Source: Phoronis ovalis (Eukaryota; Phoronida; Phoronidae). Taken from it: DNA of 11,606 nucleotides. The stretch covers positions 1 through 11,606 of the forward strand of contig JAOXYB010051890.1 in assembly GCA_028565635.1 (NCBI GenBank), given 5' to 3'. The position numbers were made by a program, and so were the translations under genes. Each line of letters opens with the position of its first letter. Within the stretch, counting starts at the first letter, position 1. The notes beneath the pieces were generated by a model that ran no database searches, was not told where the DNA came from, and worked only from the letters and a program-made list of their open reading frames with translations. Shown piece by piece: positions 1 to 9,300 of the stretch.

Positions 1-80
1 AGGTTACATACGACGCCGACGCCGCATACAGTACGGCTATATGCCCTTTCACTATTACATAGTGATGGGCATAAAAAGAT
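1..80. repeat. GACGCC-rich edge plus hairpin, possible end of a small mobile element
   Basis: A GACGCCGACGCCGC stretch (about 11-24) is followed by a two-part hairpin. ATGCCC (41-46) and CACTAT (50-55) pair with ATAGTG (59-64) and GGGCAT (67-72) around a TAC loop, and an A-rich tail follows. GAC-rich runs ending in a hairpin and A-tail are, from memory, common in invertebrate non-autonomous repeats. It lies in WLS intron 8; its left end is cut by the window edge. Confidence 0.4.
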
Positions 81-248
81 TAAAATATAAGATACTCAGT
101 TAGAAAATTTCTATGATCAGAAATTAAAACTAGTTAAATTACAAAAAAGGAAAGATTACTCTGTTTTTTAGAGCGAGTTAAATGTTAAAAACAAGGGAAC
201 CAAATTTAAAGCTATTTATATCTAATCGTATACAAGACATCAACCAAC
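81..248 (-). other. WLS: WLS intron 8, 3' side cut by window
   Basis: AT-rich sequence after the exon 8 donor. No further exon is recognised. Confidence 0.6.
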
Positions 249-346
249 CTTTCGCACATTTCAAAGATAAACATACAGATACATCCAAATCCAACAGCTC
301 CTAAATGCTTCCAATATGCCACTAGTCTGTTTCTTTCACAGTCATC
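249..346 (-). CDS. WLS: WLS exon 8: fifth membrane segment (last exon in window)
   Basis: 98 bases: 32 codons (residues 334-365) plus AG of Arg366. The acceptor is a T-rich TTTTTTTCAG ending at 347. The donor is GTTGGT at 243-248, weaker than the others, but it leaves MCER where the vertebrate protein reads MCERG. It codes [16 protein letters not shown], then a hydrophobic run to FIFEMCER. No further WLS coding sequence is visible between 1 and 248. Confidence 0.9.
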
Positions 347-3300
347 CTGAAAAAAACAACAACCAACATGCTAATAATGCTTAAAAATTTAATCAACCAT
401 CAGTAGCTTTATAACAACACTTTTGATGTTATCACGTCTATATCATCAATATAATAATCCCAACAGAAGCTTTAGTATTGTATCATGTATACAATCCTAT
501 AATCTATCTGTATTCATAATTTGGAACAGGGAAATTAATTCAAGAAATAAATTCCTGTGAATAGTGTGGCTGAACATTCACAAATTGCTGTGAATGTGTG
601 ACTGACTGGGCTTATTTTGCAATGCCACTGTCCTGTTGAGTAGCTTTTACAAACAGCTAGCTATTAGCAAGAACATTAGCAAATCAAGTTTTGCAGCTTC
701 ATATTGCACATTACTGACACAGAATTATGGCTACTAAACTCACCATGGTGTGCTCCCCAGCAAATACAATCCAGAAGGACATTAGAATGGAATAGAAGAT
801 TCCTTGTCTAATATCAGTCAGCAGCAACATAAAGGGCATATCAACCCACAAAGTCAGCCACTCAACAGGGACTGAAATGAAAAAGGGGTCTTACTATAAA
901 TTTCACGCATATGGTCCATATGGTATACGATTTTAATCATTTAATAGTTTGATCAAGGGTTTGCTGTCAAATTTGTTTATTGTTTTGAGTCCTATTTGTC
1001 CAAATACAAAAGCTAATTTTTAATTTTATTAAGAATTTTAAAATAATTTATTAAAATGCATTGAGAAAACTCTAGTATCTTGGTTACTTATGCCTACAGA
1101 AGCCACATGGAAATCTATGTTTTTCAAAAGTTAAACATCCGTAACACTTACAAGTGTATACACTTTCCAAGCATAGACAAAAATATTAGCAAAGTATATT
1201 TTGCAGTATTGTTCACTTATTGTGTCATGTCTAATAGCATAATCACATATAAGACACAAAAAGTCGGTAATAAATTAACTTACTAATTGGCTTAGCAAAA
1301 CTAACCCAATTGAATTCAGAAACCATCACAGGGTTTTTTTAATGTCTGAATTTTCTGTTCAGTCAGCTTAAACTCAAATTGACACTGATTTGTGCAAAAT
1401 ATACATTATTTCGTTCTGCTAAGTTTCTCTTCTTTTTGTATAAAAGTAAATATGTAAAATGAACTTACAGTTTAATAAAGTCAAAGCACTTCCTAAAGCA
1501 AGCAACATCCTACAAATAGTTCAACTTAATGAAAATGAAATACACTTTATAGCGTATGCTTATTGTGTACCGAAGGAAAGCACAACAGACTGGAGAACCT
1601 TTGTAACAATGAGTACAAAACTCTTTTTTAATACAATCAGTTCAAAGAATGGTTTGTTATATCAAGATTTCTCTACTTTCCACCACAATTGAAGACATAT
1701 TTTCTTTTATGTCCTATTAATTTGACTAAATTATGAACAGTCTAATTATGTTAGTTAAAACTTACTTTTCAAGCAGGTTAGCTGGTCTATTTGCTAACTT
1801 CACACGCCTCCAATACCAGATCAGAATAGGTAAAACAAGAGGAAACACAAATGACTTGATGGCGAACCATACTTTAGTGAAGCCCCCATTTTGAGCTATA
1901 GCCTAAAATATGAGCATTTTTATGTAACAAATTCTTACGTAAGCACTGTCTTCCAGAAGAAAGATTAAAGTTCATGATATTAGCAAATAGTTTTTAGCAA
2001 TTAAAATGCCTTGAATCCAAATAAAAGTGGTTTACACGAATTAAAGAAATAATCATACACCAGTTTTTGAAGTATTTTATTTAAAATACAGTAAAGTACT
2101 CACAACAAACCAAAGATCTTTTAGATCTCCTATCTTGATATTAACAAATCTACTGTGATCTGGTGGAAGACGGATATTGAGCAGATAGAAATCGTGATGG
2201 CAACTTCCAAGCTCAAACATCGATAGAACAGAACAATTGTAATGCTTCCCATCGTCCATCTACAAGCAATAAATATACATGTAGGTCCATATTTTTGCAG
2301 TTCCACTAAATATTTAAATGAATAACTCAATAAGAGGTCTTCTTTTGCAGGCAGATGCCCACCACAGTGAAGTAGTTTAAAGCGATCTCTCCATGTATTA
2401 GAGTTTTCAGGATCTGCACAAAAACGGATTGATGACTGCAGAAAAAGTCAAATTTTCAGATCAAGGTCATTCTAAAATACCACCTAGCTATTAACACCAC
2501 CTACCTCTGCCCTTCAAAGACCCATCTTTAAATCATCCAGTCGGTCACAATGCAAGTAAAAATCAACACTGACCTATATTTTAGCTTACATCTGAAATGA
2601 CCTCCATACATATAAAAAATGATATGTTTACATATTAGAGTTATCAAAATATAGGCAAAAACAGCTTAAGGATGGCAAACAATGTTGAAATTTCCAATTT
2701 TAAGGCCAAAATACAACATAGCCAGTCGGCCGTATTGGAACTTAAGCATGTCAAATCATACTGGACCTGTATTTTGACTTACATTTATGCTGCACTAAAT
2801 ATGAAACTGATCCAAAGTAAACCTGTTACCAGGGTACCATCTACAGGAACAAACATGGCCACCAATCGGCCATGTTGGAAATGATACAAGTCAAATTCAA
2901 ACTTGACATGTATTTTGACCTCTATTTACTTCCTGAATGAAAGTGATCTGAAAAACAATTTTGACAATTGCAAAAGAAATGCCAAATTTTCAGATCAACA
3001 GTTGACCCATTTTTCAAGGTTGTTCGAAAATACCACTTAGCCTGTAACACCCACCTTCAGCTCCACTAGTAATCCGGTTCAAAATTACGCCTGACCTGTA
3101 CTTACTCCACACTGAATATGAAATTAAAAACCAAAGCTGTTATTTCGAAGTACCATTTTGAGAACAAATATGGCCAGCAGTCAGCCATCTCAAAAGGGAT
3201 CCTAGCCAAAAGTATACCTGACATGCACTTTGACCTGTATTTACTCTATACCAAATATGAAGCTTATTGATTAAAAACTAAAGTAGTTATTGCACAACAA

Positions 3301-6300
3301 AGAAAGTGCACAATGAAAAATGTCGAAGATTCAGAAGGACACCTGATCCATTTATCAAGGTCATTGTTACCTAGCATAATATATTCACCTTAGAATCTAC
3401 GTTCTTCTGGAAAGTGGCGCAATATGAAATGCCTTCCCAGAAACAAGCATCATGATGGCCGTCAGTTGGCCACATTGGAAGTAATCAATGTCAAAATTAT
3501 ATCCGGTAATTTGAGACAAAGACAATGTTACATATTTTGACGCCAACAGGATGACTAAGTTATGCTGCTAACTAATTTTGATCAGGTTAGCAAACAAGCT
3601 AGCAGACAGAAAACTAGAAATCAACACCAGCCTGCTAAGTAGCAGAATCTGTCTGTACAAATCCAAGAGGATGGACTTGTAAAATATGTGCATAATAGTG
3701 CCCTGGGTGGAGAGAGCAGAATTCTTGTGTCATCATATTGAGAAATAATTTTGTGATTGTGGTGACGATATCAAAGGCACTGTATATGCCTCGACATATG
3801 AAATAAAGATTTTTGTTCTCTAAAAGTGCACAGAGATACTAGCAACAAATAACACCTTTTCACCATGGTTGCTTCCAGGGAAAATTGCTTGAGACTGACG
3901 TTGCTCAATTTAGGCCAGCGGATTAGCTGATAGTAATCTTCAAGTTGCACACTTAGAAAGGATACACATATTCAGGAGTGCACACAACTGAATAGAAGTT
4001 ATACATAACTGGATGCATAGTATATCCACTCTCCCATGTCAGCCTTAAATTTGCAGGTTTAGTGGAAACAGATTTTAATCAGCGTGAGTGAAATACTACC
4101 TAACAGGATTCAACATTTCATAATTGTTGGTGGTGCAGCAATAAATTACCCACAATGCTTTGCTAAACACTTTAAATTTGTAAAGAATAGTTACTTCTTC
4201 AAAATACAAACACAGTAACTGTCATGCACACGTACCTGATCTTCATCTATTATACAGTCAAGTTTTCTTAGTTCTGTTGAGTTAGCCAACACTTTCCAAT
4301 CTTCATCATCATCTTTTTCATTCCTGTATCCAAGACTTGCATGCAATTCAAGAATTGAGTCATCGGCTACAATGAAGATAACATTCAGTTTATCTAAAAC
4401 ACATGTTCAAATAAGTAGACAGAAGTTTTAAAACATTAATTCTAAAAACCTCAACCAAAAACTTTATTTAGTTACAAAATACTCACTTCATTGGAGACTT
4501 ACCTGGCATAGTATCCTTTCTCTCTTTGTTATACGCCGTCTCAAAGGTTAAAACTCCAATAATATTTTGAAACCAACGAGACATATCCAACTGTTCTCCA
4601 TCTCTATATTGTGGAAACTGGAAGGCAAAAACAATCTGATCGGCAGAAATTTGAAGCTCTTCAACTCTGCCGTCATCAAAATCTGGGATGGAGTCACACG
4701 AATTTTTACCCCGAGAATAAAAAAACTTGTCTTTGCTCAGTTTTGGATTCAAATCCAAACATTTTGTACCCAAAATGTTCTGTACGTTGGTTGGTGAAGG
4801 AGCTGGAAAAAAAATGAATATCTGCAATCTAGTATTAACAATTGAAGAATATAAAAATCTTTATAAAAGTATTCACAGCAGCAGTGAACAGTAACAATGC
4901 AGATCAAGTGAACCAACCTTTCAATGTCATCCTAAAACACCACCAAACCATTAACACCAATGCTTCTTACAAGGAAGAAGTATGGCCACCAGTTGGCCAT
5001 ATTGGAAGTGATCCGGGTAAAACTGATCTATATTTTGGCCTACATTTACTTTCTGATTTAAAACAATTTCTATACGTATCAGAGTTTTCAAAATACGAGC
5101 AAAAACAGCTTGATGGCTGCAATAAAAGGCAAAATTTTAGATCAACGTTTGACCCACTTTTCAAGGACAGTCTAAAATACCACCTAGTCTGTAACACCCA
5201 CATAACCACGGCCTTATTTAAACCATTTACAAATTGTCCAGGCAAGGCTTTGTCTTGCGGCTATATAGACGTACCATGACATACTGTCTAGGGAATCAGT
5301 CGGCCATACTGGAGGTAAAGCAGGTCAAAATCACATAGGACCTGTATATTTTAACCTATGTATACACTGTACCAAATATGAAACTGATCTGAATAAACGA
5401 AAACTGTTGTCGAAGTCAGCAATGTTGGAAATGATCCAAGCCAAAGCCAAACTTGACCTATATTTTAGTCTCTACTTACCTGCTGAATTGAAGTGATCTC
5501 TCTCTCTATATGTATCTGATTTTCAAGATCTGCGCAAAAGCAGTTTCCACACAACTATGAAATAAATGCCGAATTTTCGGATCAAAAATTGACCAATTTT
5601 CCAAGGTTGTGCGGAAAATCTACATAGCCCGTAAAACCTGCCCAAATATGGTCTTAAAACCACTTTGAATTGTCCTAGCTTTGTCTGTGCTATTGTAGAT
5701 GAATCATCCTGGGAACAAATATGGCTGCCAATTGGACATATTGGCGCTGTTAAAATTATACTGAACCCAAATATGTTGGAAATCATCCAAGTTGAATTCA
5801 AATTTTGTTATTTTTTTTTTTTACTTCTGTTTACTTTCTGGATGAAAGTTACCTTACTAGGTACATATCAAAGTTTTGAAGATCTGGGCAACAAACAGTT
5901 TTGACGACTGCAAAAGAAATGCCAAATTTTTCTACATAAATTCGAAAATACCACTTACGGTAATTATTCTCAAATTCGTACAAAAAAAAAATTATTTTTT
6001 TTATTTTTTGGGGGTGTACAAAATTTGGGAAATACAAAATTCTCCGAAAATATGGGTGTACGAAGTCTCGGAAACTTTAATAAATGCGTAAAGCGGGTAT
6101 ACAAATAAGGGAATTCCTTGTCTATCGATGATCGTAAATCGGGGTCAAACACTACCAGTACGGCAGTGCGAGAAATCGACGTAAACGATCAATCAGTGAC
6201 AGAAATAGCTCGTTGAATGCCTATGGTGCTATTATATAATAAATAACCATTTTTCAATACTTGATGCATCAAATAACGGACAAATTGTGGTAGCATGCAA

Positions 6301-9300
6301 AGTACCTGGCTTCTGCCGTTCTGGAGGATGATCTAGCGTGTTCTCCCGGTGTGTTTAGAACTTAGTGTTCGCTATGGGGTAATATGCTTTGCTAATCTTC
6401 TGGAATAAACAAACAAAAAAAGGTGCCGTCCCAAAAATGTTTTTTGCTTTCTAAAAAATTATTTTTTTGTGCTCTAAGATCGTTCTCGATCTAAATCTCC
6501 TGCGATCACTCATTTCCTGAAACATTCATCGTAAATTCATAGCTGATCAATGAATGACGGTGATGTCACTTACACCCAATCACAGTGCAAAAGTTGGCTA
6601 GGCTACGGGTTAGCCACCAAAAAAACAAGTAAACCATCAACATGCGGTATGCTTGAAATAAACCCTCGAACACTTATGTCATAGAATTATCAAATAAAGA
6701 GTTTTAAATCAATAAATTTTAAATAATTATTTTTATTTTGAACTGCATTTATTATTTTGTTGATAAAATTGGTCTAACTAGATCTAAAAAAATATCATGT
6801 TTGCCTGACCAGAAGCTGTGAGATTTAATTTTCATGCTGGATGCTGGTCCAGAACCGTCGCCAAAAACAAAGCAGTATAACGTGTAGGTCAGCTAGGAAG
6901 AATTTTCACTAATTTTGTTAGATTTTTTTCCTAGCTAATACTTTGATCGCGATTGCTCGTGTGAATAGCTTGAGATTAAAAAGATTGACAGAAGGCGTGA
7001 CTTGTTATTCACGGTCCCGTCCTAGATTAATGATTCACTTAGTCCGGATTTCCTTGCAAAAAATATAGTTTACATTAATTTTTGATATACTGAAATTGTG
7101 AATTCACACTATGTGTACGAGCGATTACTTTATCCAAATAGGGAGATAGAACATTACGCGAAAATGCCGATATTTCGTTAATACTTGACCGCGATCCCGG
7201 TTGACAAAGTCACTGTTCTCAGCCGTGATTGCTTTTTTTTTTATGAATTTGACACACTAATTAGCGCCAACCTGAAAAGAAGCCGTCGTATTTTGAACAC
7301 GCTTCCGAGAATGTATAGATTTAAATTCCATATCAGCGTTCATAAAATACAAAATATTGACGGAAATTAGATTTTGTACGAATTTGAGAAACCCCAAAAA
7401 ATCCAAGAAAAACTAGGTGTACGAATCTAGAGAAACACCAAATTCTCAATTAATGGGAGTGTACGAATTTCAGAAATTATAAAATATGAAAAAGGGGGTG
7501 TGTACAAATAATGGAGTTGTAGGAATTGAGGTTAATTACCGTAGCCTTAGTATAAACCTGCTCACCAATGACCTTATTAAAATCATTTTTAAATTATCCT
7601 TTATGGTTATAGGAAGATAGATTACGACATGGAAGAAAGATGAATATTTGTAAAAGGGAGAAGTATAGGTGGGAGGAACATCAGTATATGCTACTAAATT
7701 TAGGATTATCACTGTCAGTAAAACATTTGCCTAACTAATATGGTCAATTAATACGGTACAAGATCAAGGTTAAAGACCAATTTTATGCATCAGTTCAGTG
7801 TTTTTTCTAAACTCTAGCACAAATGCCAGAAAATAAATCACCTATCTTTTATTCACTCATTAGTTTGATAATTAAAGTAGACAAGAAATGTTTAACTGAT
7901 AATATCAAAGGTATATCAAAAAGAAGGAATTATTTAAAACATGTTTTGATCAGACAGACTCAGATAAATATGTCTAGAATCTACTTGAAATCTGTGAAAA
8001 CAACTTCTAGGAATTCACAGGATATTGAGATAATGCCATCTTCATAGTAGTTTTTATCAATTTTAGTTTTACTTTCATAGCTTTGTTTAAATTCTCAATC
8101 AGCAAAAAATCAAATCTTGTCTAAATTCTGTCATAAGCATGATTGGGAAGGTTTGCACAATTATATGGTGCATATACACTATATAAATAAGCACACTAAA
8201 AAAAATGCCCAGAAAAAGTGCTTTTTGTTTAATTTTATAATTGCTTGTTTTATACAAAAGAGACAATAAAAACGCAAACCATACTGTGTCATATCAGGGG
8301 AGGAGGCAATCCCAATATATTACCTACTGGAGACATGCCACTTGGAATGGTCCCATTTACAGCCTGCCAGGTATGAGGAATAAGGGTAATAATTTCTTCC
8401 TTCCCAGTACACTTATGAGTATTTTTTTTTCATGTATTGGGTATAAATTTGGCTTATGATTTTAGTGGCCACTGCAGAAAAGCTAACCATCGATCCTAGT
8501 TCGAAGTTTTAATATCATTTTCTGCTATTGCTCGTCAAATCTACATATGGTTATGGTATTTTGTGGATTCGGTATAAATATGGGGATTTTTCACTTCATC
8601 CTTGAATTTGCTTGATGTACAGAGAGATTCGTCCATTTCTCTTGAAAACCTAGTTAGATTTGTTCACTTTCAGCTTCATTACAATCAATTTTTTAAGCAA
8701 ATTTAACACATTTACAGTGTACTTTGTTGACAACAAAAATTCAAAATGTTAAATTCATAGATTGTTGAAAACGAAAATTCATTTCTGTTAAATTCATTAC
8801 ATCTGTAGCAAACAATGAAAAGGTGATTAAATGAAATTTGATTTCATTACTTAACAGTGCTTGCCAAGGTTATGACAAAAATGCAACATAATCAGTGCAT
8901 TACATCCATAGTAGTATCTTATTTGGTAGTCTAGCTGATATTTTTTGGAGAGTGCAAATTAAATTATTATAATTCATATTTCCCAGATAATAATTTTTAG
9001 AATACAGTTATTTATACTTTGCATGTTTGCATTATCCTATTCAATTACCAGTAAATACCTGTCTTAAGAATGCATTTATTAATACTTTTCGAAAAATCAT
9101 TACACTTGTGACATGTACAATTGATATCCGGGCAAGGACTAATGAGTAATATGCAATAATAACATTTACAAGTACAGATCCGCAAAACTGCTGCACACAA
9201 ATAATGCTCCAAGTTATCCACATTTTATGTGTACATGTTTTGTTCATATAGTATAATTAGGTTATCCAGGAAATTTATTTGAAAATACTGTGAGTGCCTG

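Larger units (their letters stand above)
2260..4235 (-). other. WLS: WLS intron 3, largely repeat-derived
   Basis: 1976 bases between exons 4 and 3. About 2340-3540 is a cluster of diverged dispersed repeats, listed separately. About 3550-4235 holds no gene I can recognise; 3695-3830 may be a separate old interspersed repeat. Confidence 0.85.
5958..7541. mobile_element. Non-autonomous TA-target DNA transposon, nested in an older repeat
   Basis: 1584 bases bounded by imperfect terminal inverted repeats starting CGGTAATTA and flanked by TA on both sides. The surrounding repeat reads ...CCACT-TA before it and TA-GCCT... after it, matching the empty site CCACTTAGCCT at 3033-3043, so both the insertion and the TA duplication are supported by the sequence. 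A TA duplication is typical of the Tc1/mariner superfamily and relatives, but no transposase is present: all open frames inside are about 60 codons or shorter. At each end lies an array of four motifs spaced about 42 bp, in the same direction at both ends. The interior (about 6120-7370) holds visibly more CpG (for example GCGAGAAATCGACG near 6168) than the flanks. Superfamily assignment is tentative. Confidence 0.8.

Noticed and set aside
1459-1692. 77-codon plus-strand open frame
   Set aside because: Antisense to WLS exon 6 and intron 5; the minus-strand reading matches Wntless.
2340-3540. CRISPR-like array
   Set aside because: Units are hundreds of bases, diverged, lack equal spacers, and sit in an animal intron.
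4967-5245. 92-codon minus-strand open frame
   Set aside because: Antisense shadow across the same repeat; no family resemblance.
4842-5279. Longest plus-strand open frame (145 codons)
   Set aside because: It lies wholly over WLS intron 1 and copies of the dispersed repeat, has no recognisable domain, and corresponding repeat copies do not keep the frame.
5523-5801. 92-codon minus-strand open frame
   Set aside because: Falls in the repeat cluster; no splice or family support, and neighbouring copies are not open.
7185-7370. 61-codon open frame inside the transposon as a transposase remnant
   Set aside because: No catalytic DDE/D pattern or DNA-binding motif visible; length is within chance expectation.
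5958-7541. Reading the direct end arrays as LTRs of a retroelement
   Set aside because: The copies are only about 140 bp, lack TG...CA ends, a primer-binding site and gag/pol, and the outer ends are inverted with a TA duplication.
8495-8510. TAGTTCGAAGT, like a tRNA T-loop
   Set aside because: No acceptor, D or anticodon stems around it on either strand.
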